Source: Pedobacter sp. L105 (GTDB lineage Bacteria > Bacteroidota > Bacteroidia > Sphingobacteriales > Sphingobacteriaceae). Taken from it: DNA of 64,000 nucleotides. Of the stretch, positions 45,528 through 54,059 are shown one piece after another. The number at the start of each line of letters is the position of its first letter. Position 1 is the first letter of the stretch. A program made the position numbers and the translations under genes. The stretch spans positions 845,080 to 909,079 of the forward strand of contig NZ_LMUP01000004.1 in the NCBI RefSeq assembly GCF_009765875.1. The letters are read 5' to 3'. A model generated the notes under the pieces. The model did no database searches and was not told the origin of the DNA. It saw nothing but the letters and a program-made list of their open reading frames with translations.

Positions 45528-45555
45528 TTGATTATTAATAATATTGATATATTTG
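45528..45555 (+). promoter_or_regulatory. Promoter of the siderophore-type receptor gene
   Basis: TTG at 45528-45530, a 17-base spacer and TATATTTG at 45548-45555 (exact -7 match). The ATG follows 33 bases later. Confidence 0.6.
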
Positions 45556-45588
45556 AAGCACAAATCACACTAAAATATATCATATTTG

Positions 45589-48009
45589 ATGAGAGCTCTA
45601 TTCACTTTTTTAATTGCCTGTTTTTTAACAGGCCCTTTAATTTCTTATTCCCAATCTATTTCCTCTCAGCCTAATATTGTCCCTTCCACTGGAAAAATAA
45701 CAGGGAAATTAACACTCGTAGACGGCCAGCCTTACGGATCGGCATCAGTTTCACTGTTGGAAATAAAAAAATCTACGCTCACTAACGACAAGGGTAATTA
45801 TTCATTTAACAGTCTTGCTGATGGAACTTATACGATTAAAATTCAGGTGTTAGGTGCTGCAGAAATAGATATCGCTGTTAAAGTTGTTTCCGGACAAACC
45901 ACCATTGCAAATTATCAGCTGACCAGAGAGAATATCCAGGCTTTACAGGAAGTAACCATCGCCGGTAATACAAACAGGCTTTCTCAAAAAGAGAGTATTT
46001 ATATTGCCCGGTTGCCTTTGAAAAATCTGGAAAACCCACAGGTTTATAACACCGTTCCAAAAGAGTTAATCACAGAACAAATGGCTACAGATCTGGGAAG
46101 CATCACTAAGAATATTCCAGGGGCAAGCATCCCGGTAATTGCCAACCAGGGCCGCGTAACCTATTTCTCACGTGGTTTTGAAACGGAGCCAAATGCCAGA
46201 AATGGTGTAGCAGGACAAGCATTTTCATCTATTGATGTAGCGAATCTGGAACGTGTGGAAGCGATAAAGGGTCCTTCAGCAACTCTATTTGGCAATAGTG
46301 TATCCAGCAGTTATGGAGGCTTATTGAACCGTGTAACGAAAAAACCTTATAATGATTTTGGTGGGCAGGTAGATTATTTTGGCGGAAGCTGGAATTATAA
46401 CCGAGTTGCATTTGACGTAAACACACCCATCAATGCAGACAAAACAGCTTTGTTCCGCTTAAATGGGGCAACTACTTACCAAAAGACCTTCGCAGACCAG
46501 GGATATACCAATAATATCAGTATAGACCCAAGTTTTTCTTACCAGATTAACGACCGTTTGTCATTATTGGTAGATATCGAATTTGGCCAGGAAACGGGAA
46601 CATCCGTAGTACGTTTTAATCCTTATACGGGTGGCGGTACCGTAGCGAATCCGAAAATCCGGAATATCGCTACGATGGGTTTTCCTTATAACAGGACTTT
46701 CATGAGTAACGATCTGACCTATACCACGCAGATGCTGAACATTTTTACCCAGCTGAATTATAAAATTTCTGATAAATGGACCTCACAGACCATTATTTCA
46801 CGCGCCCGCTCTAATATAAAGGGTGACATTACTGCCTTAACAGGACGTACCGATTCTACTCTTCGTCCAAATGTGATCTCGGGTACCACCTCATTTATCG
46901 CTACCAATATCCAGCAGAATTTTATTGGTGACTTTAAAGTTGCCGGCCTGCGTAACCGTTTGGTTGTAGGTGCCGATTACTATAACAATTTTAATGATTT
47001 CGACAGGGAAACGGTAAACTTACCGGATGTAAACTTTATCCATACGCCGGCTTCCTATCGTGTAAGCCAATTTAAAGTGGATTCATTAAGCACTAAAGGA
47101 TCGCTGCGTAAAGAGAAAAACGAGGATAATACCTACTCAGTTTATTTCTCGGATGTAATCAGCCTGACCGATCGTTTAAAAGTAATGGGAAGTTTGCGTG
47201 CCAGCCGTTACATGTATCTGGGGGTTTATAATCTAATCACAGGGACTACCGCAGGTGGTCTGGGAGCTGGCGGAATAACAGCAGGCCCCTACAATCAAAA
47301 TGACCTGTCGCAAAAGTTAGGTGCCGTATATGAGGTATATAAAGACCACGTTTCAGTATTTGGTAATTATATGAACGGCTTTTTTAACGACAGCGGAGTT
47401 GCTAAAGATGGCAGCGCATTTAAAGCAGAACATGGTAACCAGCTGGAATTTGGGGTAAAGAGCGATGTGCTTGACCATAAATTAGTAGGTACAGTAAGTT
47501 ATTATGATATTAAAGTAGGAAATATATTACGTACAGATCCTACTGATGCCAATTATTCTATTCAGGATGGAACACAGGTAAGTAAAGGTGTAGAAATAGA
47601 ACTGACTGCAAATCCATTCAGAGGTTTTAACATCGTTGCCGGTTATGCCTATAACAAAAGCATACTGACCAAAACAGACCCTGCTGAAGAAGGCTTGAGG
47701 CCTGCTGATTCAGGTCCTGCAAGAATGCTGAATTTCTGGTTCAGTTACCGCATGCCAACAGGTGACCTCCAAGGTTTAGGTGTAGGCTTTGGTGGAAACT
47801 CAGGTAGTTTATCATATCAAACCAATACCAATACTTCAAAAGTAATTATACCAGGTTATACCATGTTTGATGCCAGTGTTTTCTATGATCAGCCGAAATG
47901 GCGTATTGGCTTTAAGGTAGACAATCTTACCAGCGAAAAAGCATGGTCGGTAAGGTTAACCCCACAAGCTCCCGCAAGATTTACAGCTAACCTGTCACTT
48001 AAATTCTAA
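45589..48009 (+). CDS. TonB-dependent siderophore-type receptor
   Basis: An 806-residue outer-membrane receptor with a signal peptide (MRALFTFLIACFLTGPLISY), a carboxypeptidase-regulatory domain (about 28-110), a plug with YFSRGFETEPNARNGVAG and VEAIKGPSATLFGNSVSSSY (the siderophore-receptor form of the plug), and a barrel that ends in TANLSLKF. No STN domain, so transport only. It is followed 12 bases later by a DUF4198 protein. Likely iron or another metal chelate; no Fur box was sought with certainty. Confidence 0.92.
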   Translation: MRALFTFLIACFLTGPLISYSQSISSQPNIVPSTGKITGKLTLVDGQPYGSASVSLLEIKKSTLTNDKGNYSFNSLADGTYTIKIQVLGAAEIDIAVKVVSGQTTIANYQLTRENIQALQEVTIAGNTNRLSQKESIYIARLPLKNLENPQVYNTVPKELITEQMATDLGSITKNIPGASIPVIANQGRVTYFSRGFETEPNARNGVAGQAFSSIDVANLERVEAIKGPSATLFGNSVSSSYGGLLNRVTKKPYNDFGGQVDYFGGSWNYNRVAFDVNTPINADKTALFRLNGATTYQKTFADQGYTNNISIDPSFSYQINDRLSLLVDIEFGQETGTSVVRFNPYTGGGTVANPKIRNIATMGFPYNRTFMSNDLTYTTQMLNIFTQLNYKISDKWTSQTIISRARSNIKGDITALTGRTDSTLRPNVISGTTSFIATNIQQNFIGDFKVAGLRNRLVVGADYYNNFNDFDRETVNLPDVNFIHTPASYRVSQFKVDSLSTKGSLRKEKNEDNTYSVYFSDVISLTDRLKVMGSLRASRYMYLGVYNLITGTTAGGLGAGGITAGPYNQNDLSQKLGAVYEVYKDHVSVFGNYMNGFFNDSGVAKDGSAFKAEHGNQLEFGVKSDVLDHKLVGTVSYYDIKVGNILRTDPTDANYSIQDGTQVSKGVEIELTANPFRGFNIVAGYAYNKSILTKTDPAEEGLRPADSGPARMLNFWFSYRMPTGDLQGLGVGFGGNSGSLSYQTNTNTSKVIIPGYTMFDASVFYDQPKWRIGFKVDNLTSEKAWSVRLTPQAPARFTANLSLKF

Positions 48010-48021
48010 TTCTTTAAACTG

Positions 48022-48762
48022 ATGAAACGTTTCACATTAATTTTAATAGGCTGTTTATTTACTGTTTTAACTACCAAAGCCGATTCTTTATGGATCGAGG
48101 CCAATGGAACAGGACAAGTAGGAAAAGCACAACTGGTAAAAGTGATTTTTGGATCTTATAATGAATATCGGCTGCAAAATGTAAACACCGATGATTCTAA
48201 AGAGGCTAAAGATTTTACCTGCTGGGCCATTAGCCCGTCGGGTAAACACATAACTTTAAATTTTACACCTAAGGAGACTTCTTATGAGGCTAGTTTTACG
48301 CCTGCAGAAAAAGGTATTTACGTGTTATTGTTAGAAAACAAGCAACGCAGAGTGGAAGACTGGAGTAAATCCACTACTAAAATTGGTATAGCTAAACAAA
48401 ACTATTATAGCCGCACCACGATTAAAATTGGCGATGACGAAACTATAGCAAAAGATGCGGTGACAGATCTATCCATTGTGAGATCTCCTGATACCCAAAC
48501 CGGTGCCGATGTAACTTTGCAAGCATTATTACATGGGAAACCAGTTCCTAATGCAATCGTCTTTTTGCGTAATCCGGGAATGGCTGAGCAGAAATTCACC
48601 ACAAATGAGGATGGAAAAGTATCTTTTCATTCACCAAAAGCAGGCAGATATTTTGCTTTGGTTACCTTAAAGTTTGAAAGCCCGGGTACCTACAGAGGAA
48701 TACATTATGATGTCTTCAGAGAGAAATCCTGTATGACCATGGTGCTTGATGAAGTAAAATAA
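48022..48762 (+). CDS. DUF4198-type exported protein
   Basis: A 246-residue exported protein (signal ends LTTKA) that starts SLWIEANGTGQVGKAQLVKV, typical for DUF4198, with two beta-sandwich parts (an N-terminal one of about 110 residues and a C-terminal Ig-like one). DUF4198 members often lie beside metal transport genes, which fits the receptor gene 12 bases upstream. Terminator follows at once. Confidence 0.85.
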   Translation: MKRFTLILIGCLFTVLTTKADSLWIEANGTGQVGKAQLVKVIFGSYNEYRLQNVNTDDSKEAKDFTCWAISPSGKHITLNFTPKETSYEASFTPAEKGIYVLLLENKQRRVEDWSKSTTKIGIAKQNYYSRTTIKIGDDETIAKDAVTDLSIVRSPDTQTGADVTLQALLHGKPVPNAIVFLRNPGMAEQKFTTNEDGKVSFHSPKAGRYFALVTLKFESPGTYRGIHYDVFREKSCMTMVLDEVK

Positions 48763-48769
48763 CAGATCA

Positions 48770-48812
48770 CGTAACAATGCCTTCAAATAGATTATTTGGA
48801 GGCATTGTTACG
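48770..48812 (+). terminator. Terminator of the receptor-DUF4198 operon
   Basis: A 20 bp stem (48770-48789 with 48793-48812) with one G-T pair and a 3-base loop, then TTTATA. Strong hairpin, short T tract. Confidence 0.75.
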
Positions 48813-48844
48813 TTTATACAGCCTCTTTTTCTTAACTTGCTGAT

Positions 48845-49765
48845 ATGAAGAAAGAGGCTGGTACCCCCTATGTCATCAATTCCATATCCGAACTGCATCA
48901 GGTCCTGGAATTACCTAAACCTGCGCACCCACTGGTAAGTGTGATTGATATGAGCGCAATCGAATGTCGTGTGGAGAACAGTCTGAAAAGTTTTATGTAT
49001 AATTTCTATTCCATCTGCGTGAAAAAGAATTATAATGGAAAGCTTAAATACGGGCAAAATTCCTATGATTTTGATGAAGGGATACTAACTTTCTTTTCTC
49101 CCGGGCAAGTGATCGCTACAGAGATCACGGCCGATCTTTCGCTTTCAGGTGATTGGTTAGTGATCCATCCCGACCTGATCAGGAATTATTCCCTGGGCAA
49201 AAGCATCAAAGACTACGGCTATTTTTCTTATGCGGTGAATGAAGCGCTGCATCTTTCTGAAAAGGAGGAAGCGATGATCGCGTTAACGATGAAAAATATT
49301 GAACAGGAATATAATTCTACGATTGATCTATACAGCCAGGATGTAATTATATCCCATATTGAACTGCTGCTGAATTATTCGAACAGATTTTACAACAGGC
49401 AATTCATTACCCGTAAAAACGCAAGCAATGACCTGCTGATCAATTTGGAAAACTTGTTAACAGATTACTTTAACAATGAAAATGTGCGTGAAACAGGCCT
49501 GCCAACGGTACAATATATCTCCGGACAACTAAATATATCCCCAAATTATTTGAGTGATATGTTAAGATCCCTCACTGGTCAAAGCACACAACAGCATATC
49601 CACAATAAACTGATCGACAAAGCCAAGGAAATATTAGTCACTACTTCACTATCTGTAAGTGAGATCGCCTATCAGCTTGGCTTTGAATATCCGCAATCCT
49701 TTAACAAGCTATTTAAAAGTAAAACCAATTTGTCACCATTAGAATTTAAAAATTCTTTTAATTGA
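48845..49765 (+). CDS. AraC family regulator
   Basis: A 306-residue regulator: N-terminal cupin-like ligand domain (about 20-170) and C-terminal double HTH (about 215-305), with YLSDMLRSLTGQSTQQHIHN and VSEIAYQLGFEYPQSFNKLF. It lies between the iron-type operon and the mannose cluster. Its N-terminus resembles that of many Bacteroidota AraC proteins linked to reductase genes, so its target is unclear. Confidence 0.92.
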   Translation: MKKEAGTPYVINSISELHQVLELPKPAHPLVSVIDMSAIECRVENSLKSFMYNFYSICVKKNYNGKLKYGQNSYDFDEGILTFFSPGQVIATEITADLSLSGDWLVIHPDLIRNYSLGKSIKDYGYFSYAVNEALHLSEKEEAMIALTMKNIEQEYNSTIDLYSQDVIISHIELLLNYSNRFYNRQFITRKNASNDLLINLENLLTDYFNNENVRETGLPTVQYISGQLNISPNYLSDMLRSLTGQSTQQHIHNKLIDKAKEILVTTSLSVSEIAYQLGFEYPQSFNKLFKSKTNLSPLEFKNSFN

Positions 49766-49784
49766 TCATACCTGAAAGGATTGG

Positions 49785-50513
49785 TTACCGTGTGCTCTCT
49801 ACAGAGTAAACAAAACTGTCCCCATTGTAGTACCCGAGGTTATACTCCATTGGTCTTTCCTGCTGATCAAAAACAAACCTTTTGCGTAGAAGTATTGGGT
49901 TGCCGACTGCAACTTTGAGCTTTCCCGCGATAAAACTATCTGCAGCCTTAGCGCTGATCTCTTCTTTGGAGAGCGCGGCGATAGTAGCGTAATCACTTTC
50001 CAGCAACTCATACAAAGGCCGTTTAAAGTCTTCATCGCCGGTCAGGCCAATCCTGGGATGAAAATAAGAAGCAAAATAAACAAAGGGCTCATCTGGTCTG
50101 CCCCTAACCCTTTCCATCTTTAAAACCTCCTCGCCGCTTTTCAAATCAAAAAAACTGGCTACCGACTCATCAGGCAGCACCCAGGTCACGTGGAGTTCAA
50201 AGTTTTTAATCTCTATTCCCCGCAGTTTCATTTCCTGTGAAAAGCTGAGCCAGTTGTTCGACTTAGAACTTACAGAAGGTTTAGACACCTTGGTTCCTAT
50301 TCGTTTTTTACGCGATAATAAACCCTCGATTACTAGTTTATTGATCGCCTGACGAAGCGTAGTTCTTGAAATAGCCAGTTGTTTGGCCAGCTCTACTTCC
50401 GCCGGTAAAATTTTACCATTCTGATATTCTTCCGCAGTGATTAACCGCCTCAAAAGCTTTTCTGCCTGTATATGCAGCGGAACTGAGCTTTTATGGTCTA
50501 TATCGTATTTCAT
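49785..50513 (-). CDS. GntR/HutC-type regulator with UTRA domain
   Basis: A 242-residue regulator: winged HTH (PLHIQAEKLLRRLITAEEY, then VELAKQLAISRTTLRQAINK) and a C-terminal UTRA ligand domain (about 80-240, ILLRKRFVFDQQERPMEYN). HutC-type regulators sense sugar phosphates or related small molecules. It is divergent from the isomerase-transporter-mannosidase genes, whose gap contains two matching palindromes. Confidence 0.94.
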   Translation of the reverse strand: MKYDIDHKSSVPLHIQAEKLLRRLITAEEYQNGKILPAEVELAKQLAISRTTLRQAINKLVIEGLLSRKKRIGTKVSKPSVSSKSNNWLSFSQEMKLRGIEIKNFELHVTWVLPDESVASFFDLKSGEEVLKMERVRGRPDEPFVYFASYFHPRIGLTGDEDFKRPLYELLESDYATIAALSKEEISAKAADSFIAGKLKVAVGNPILLRKRFVFDQQERPMEYNLGYYNGDSFVYSVESTR

Positions 50514-50550
50514 AGATCTTAATATTTACAATAATAATCATTTTCCAATT

Positions 50551-50565
50551 ATGTATGTACATACC
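50551..50565. promoter_or_regulatory. Candidate GntR operator 1
   Basis: Contains GTATGTACATAC (50553-50564), a perfect 12 bp palindrome, in the core ATGTATGTACATA. It matches the second site 106 bases away. It lies about 40 bases before the gntR start. Confidence 0.55.
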
Positions 50566-50657
50566 ATGAGAATGTATTTGCTACATCATCCACGTCAAGG
50601 CTAAATAGCAAGCCAGAAAAAATAAATTTATAGTTCTTGTTATTAGAAAACATTTAA

Positions 50658-50672
50658 TATGTTTGTACATAA
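50658..50672. promoter_or_regulatory. Candidate GntR operator 2
   Basis: TATGTTTGTACATAA shares the 13-base core ATGT(A/T)TGTACATA with site 1. It overlaps a TTTG (50662-50665) that could be the -33 box of the isomerase gene, whose -7 may be TAGTTTAA 22 bases later. Position fits repression. Confidence 0.5.
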
Positions 50673-50769
50673 TAAATCAATACCAAATAGTTTAATTTTA
50701 AATCATTACATAAAAAGCTTTTAAACAGCCTTATGATATGAGTTAATATGTATCAACATAAATTATTGT

Positions 50770-52587
50770 ATGAACAGCAAAACAGTCAATACCGTAGATT
50801 GTGATCAGCAAGCCTCAGCAGAAGAATTACGAAAAACATCGCAATTTCTATTGCCTGCCACACTTGACCATATTGGAAAAGCACAGGATGAATATAATAT
50901 TTATCCTGCCTTTGCTTTAGGCACCGGTCAAATCTTCAGCGGATATGATTCCATCGCCAACTGGATCAAAGTGCAGAAAACTGTAGTCATTGATGGATAT
51001 GCAGGCGTTTTCTGGGACAGAATCAAAGATGAATTAAACAGCCGCCTGCTTATCGCCGGTTTAACTATAAACTGGATAGAGACAACTGCATATTTTAAAC
51101 CCGCAACAGCAATTGATACGCTGATAAAGCCTTTTTTAGGAACAGCTGATGCTGTATGGGGAACAAAATGCACCTTAACCCTGAAAGACCTTTTCCAGGA
51201 GCGGGAATTAACGGCAATCCAGCCAGATCAGCAAGCGGATATCAATATCCTTATTGGTCCCGGTGCTGTATTATCCGGATGGAATGTTCCTGTTATTTAT
51301 TTCGATCTGCCTAAAAACGAACTTCAGTTCAGGATGCGTGCCGGATCGGTCACCAACTTAGGTGCCGCCGGAACAGATTCACCTTTTGCGATGTACAAGC
51401 GTTTCTACTTTGTAGACTGGGTATTGTTAAACCAGCATAAAAAGGAAATCCTGCACAAGATCACCCTGATTGCCGACGCACAATGGCCATACCGGATAAA
51501 CTGGATGTTTATGAATGATCTTAAAGCAGGCCTCGATAAGATGAGCCGTTCGGTTGTACGTGTACGCCCTTGGTTTGAACCTGGAATATGGGGCGGCCAA
51601 TGGATTAAACAGCATATCAAAGGCTTAAATAACGAGGTAGTCAACTATGCCTGGTCGTTTGAAATGATCGTACCGGAAAATGGATTGTTATTTGAAAGCG
51701 ATAGCCTCCTTTTGGAAGTCAGCTTCGATTTCCTGATGTTCTACAGCAATTCCAACATCTTAGGTAAACACGCCTCGGTTTTTGGTGATGAGTTCCCTAT
51801 TCGTTTTGACTTTCTTGATACGGTTCAGGGTGGCGACCTTTCCATTCAGTGCCATCCAAGGCTTCAATACATCCGGGAACAATTTGGAGAAAACATCACA
51901 CAGGATGAAACGTATTACATCCTTGACTGTGAGAAAAACGCCAAAGTATACCTCGGCTTCCAGGAAAATATTCAGCCCGAAACATTTAGGAAGGCACTGG
52001 AAAACAGCCAGGCAGAAAGTAAAAAGTTAAACATAGAAGATTACGTACAGGCACATCATGCAAAAAAACACGACCTGTTCCTGATTCCCAATGGCACAGT
52101 CCATAGTGCCGGGGCAGGTAACCTCGTATTGGAAATCAGTGCTACCCCTTATATTTTCACTTTTAAAATGTACGACTGGGTGCGTCTTGATCTGGAAGGT
52201 AAACCGCGGCCTATCAACATTGACCATGCCTTTAAAAATCTTGATTTTGAAAGAAAAGGAAAACGTGTACAGGAAGAGCTGATTGCTAAACAATTGGTGA
52301 TCAGCAAAGGAAAAGACTGGGAATTAATTCACCTCCCCACACATCAGGAACATTTTTACGATGTACACCGCATAGAATTTGATACCGACATCAGCATCAG
52401 CACCGACGATTGCTGTATCGTGATGATGCTGGTAGAAGGGCAGGCTCTGCTGCTGGAAACACAGGACGGAACCCGGCAAACATTTGCCTATGCAGAGACC
52501 TTTATGGTACCCGCAGCGGCAGGAATTTATACTTTAACGAACCTCGGCAAAGGACGGGCAAAGGTGATCAAAGCCTTTTTGAAATAA
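50770..52587 (+). CDS. manA: Class I mannose-6-phosphate isomerase-like protein, long form
   Basis: A 605-residue protein. The C-terminal half carries the isomerase cupins with zinc ligands in SIQCHPRLQYI (Gln, His), QDETYYILD (Glu) and NGTVHSAGAG (His). The N-terminal 250 residues (TVVIDGYAGVFWDRIKDEL, later ILIGPGAVLSG) are not part of the classic enzyme and have no motif I can name. The reaction is mannose-6-P to fructose-6-P. Long forms of this size are known in Bacteroidota. The stop overlaps the transporter start by one base. Confidence 0.85.
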   Translation: MNSKTVNTVDCDQQASAEELRKTSQFLLPATLDHIGKAQDEYNIYPAFALGTGQIFSGYDSIANWIKVQKTVVIDGYAGVFWDRIKDELNSRLLIAGLTINWIETTAYFKPATAIDTLIKPFLGTADAVWGTKCTLTLKDLFQERELTAIQPDQQADINILIGPGAVLSGWNVPVIYFDLPKNELQFRMRAGSVTNLGAAGTDSPFAMYKRFYFVDWVLLNQHKKEILHKITLIADAQWPYRINWMFMNDLKAGLDKMSRSVVRVRPWFEPGIWGGQWIKQHIKGLNNEVVNYAWSFEMIVPENGLLFESDSLLLEVSFDFLMFYSNSNILGKHASVFGDEFPIRFDFLDTVQGGDLSIQCHPRLQYIREQFGENITQDETYYILDCEKNAKVYLGFQENIQPETFRKALENSQAESKKLNIEDYVQAHHAKKHDLFLIPNGTVHSAGAGNLVLEISATPYIFTFKMYDWVRLDLEGKPRPINIDHAFKNLDFERKGKRVQEELIAKQLVISKGKDWELIHLPTHQEHFYDVHRIEFDTDISISTDDCCIVMMLVEGQALLLETQDGTRQTFAYAETFMVPAAAGIYTLTNLGKGRAKVIKAFLK

Positions 52588-54011
52588 TGGAAACAACTAT
52601 AAACACAAAAAAGAGCAGCAGTTACCTGTTCCTGATCTGCATGGTTGCCGCCTTAGGTGGTTTCCTGTTCGGCTTTGATACCGCAGTTATTTCCGGAACA
52701 GTAAGCCTCGTTAAACACGATTTTTATCTGAGTGCAATGAGTGAAGGCTGGTTTGTGAGCTGTGCACTGCTCGGTTGCATCATTGGCGTAAGCTTATCAG
52801 GAAAGCTTAGCGATCAGTACGGACGTAAAAAGATACTGATACTTTCCGCTGTTTTATTTCTGGCTTCGGCCATAGGCTGCATGTTCTCCAGTTCTTATGA
52901 TGCCCTTATCATTTTCCGCCTCATTGGCGGATTAGGGATTGGCGTAGCTTCTATGGTATCTCCTTTATACATTTCTGAGTTTTCTCCTTCCCGCTTACGC
53001 GGAATGATGGTATCGTTATATCAGCTTGCTATTACTATAGGAATTGTACTGGCCTATTTCTCCAATGCCTGGCTGGCCAATCATACTACTGCATCTTTTA
53101 ACAGCGCGACGACCGTGAAGATCTTTTCTGAACAAGTATGGAGGGCCATGCTGGGTCTCGGTGCTGTACCTGCATCCATATTCCTTTGCTGCCTGTTTCT
53201 GGTTCCTGAATCTCCAAGATGGCTGTTACTGAAAGGACAGGAAAAGAAAGCAGAACAGATCCTGATCAGGGTAGATGGCGCTGCGGCTGCCAGCGAAGAA
53301 CTCCAGGCTTTTAAGGCGCAGCAGGGTACACAGGATACCTCGCTCAGTGAGTTATTCAAACCGGTTTACCGTAAAGCGTTATGGATAGGCCTGCTCCTTC
53401 CCTTCCTCTCCCAGGTTTGCGGGATCAATGCAGTGATCTATTACGGCCCGCGCATCCTGGAACAGGCAGGTTTTACGTTAAACAATGCCCTGGGCGGACA
53501 GGTAACCATCGGGCTGGTCAATGTGCTCTTTACCTTTGTAGCCATTTTTACCATTGATAAATGGGGAAGGCGCCCGCTTTTATTTGCGGGCATCGGCGGA
53601 GCAGTACTTTCCCTGGTGATCATCGGTGTTTTGTTTGCCCTGAAAATCACCTCCGGCCCCTGGATACTGATCTTCATTCTCGCTTTTATTGCCTGTTTTG
53701 CCTTCTCCTTCGGCCCGGTATGCTGGGTAGTGATCGGTGAAATATTCCCCAACGCCATCCGGGGAAAAGCAATGGCACTGGCCACTCTGTCTTTATGGAT
53801 AGGCAACTTTCTGGTCGGGCAGCTCACGCCGCTCATGCTGGAAGGACTAGGTTCTTCCTGGACCTTCTGGATATTCGCACTTTGCTGCTCTCCTGCCCTA
53901 TGGCTTACCTGGAAGCTGATCCCCGAAACCAAAGGAAAATCGCTGGAAAATATAGATCAGTACTGGAAGGAAGATTATGCAAATTCTCCTTTAAACCCAA
54001 CCAAACCATAA
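52587..54011 (+). CDS. MFS sugar porter
   Basis: A 474-residue transporter of the sugar porter family with twelve helices. Signatures: FGFDTAVISG, DQYGRKKILI between helices 2 and 3, RLIGGLGIGVASMVSPLYIS, PESPRWLL, WGRRPLLFAG and the end PETKGKSLENI. Start is ATG 52587, coupled to the isomerase stop (TAATG). The frame could be read from 52410 inside the isomerase gene but that is a shadow. Mannose or manno-oligosaccharide fits the neighbours. Confidence 0.94.
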   Translation: METTINTKKSSSYLFLICMVAALGGFLFGFDTAVISGTVSLVKHDFYLSAMSEGWFVSCALLGCIIGVSLSGKLSDQYGRKKILILSAVLFLASAIGCMFSSSYDALIIFRLIGGLGIGVASMVSPLYISEFSPSRLRGMMVSLYQLAITIGIVLAYFSNAWLANHTTASFNSATTVKIFSEQVWRAMLGLGAVPASIFLCCLFLVPESPRWLLLKGQEKKAEQILIRVDGAAAASEELQAFKAQQGTQDTSLSELFKPVYRKALWIGLLLPFLSQVCGINAVIYYGPRILEQAGFTLNNALGGQVTIGLVNVLFTFVAIFTIDKWGRRPLLFAGIGGAVLSLVIIGVLFALKITSGPWILIFILAFIACFAFSFGPVCWVVIGEIFPNAIRGKAMALATLSLWIGNFLVGQLTPLMLEGLGSSWTFWIFALCCSPALWLTWKLIPETKGKSLENIDQYWKEDYANSPLNPTKP

Positions 54012-54059
54012 ATAATTAAGATATTAGGCGGCCTGACAAGCGTCCAAAACCATAAGACC

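Noticed and set aside
52410..52586. Extended start of the sugar porter
   Set aside because: Lies in the coding end of the isomerase in another frame; TAATG coupling at 52587 is the natural start.
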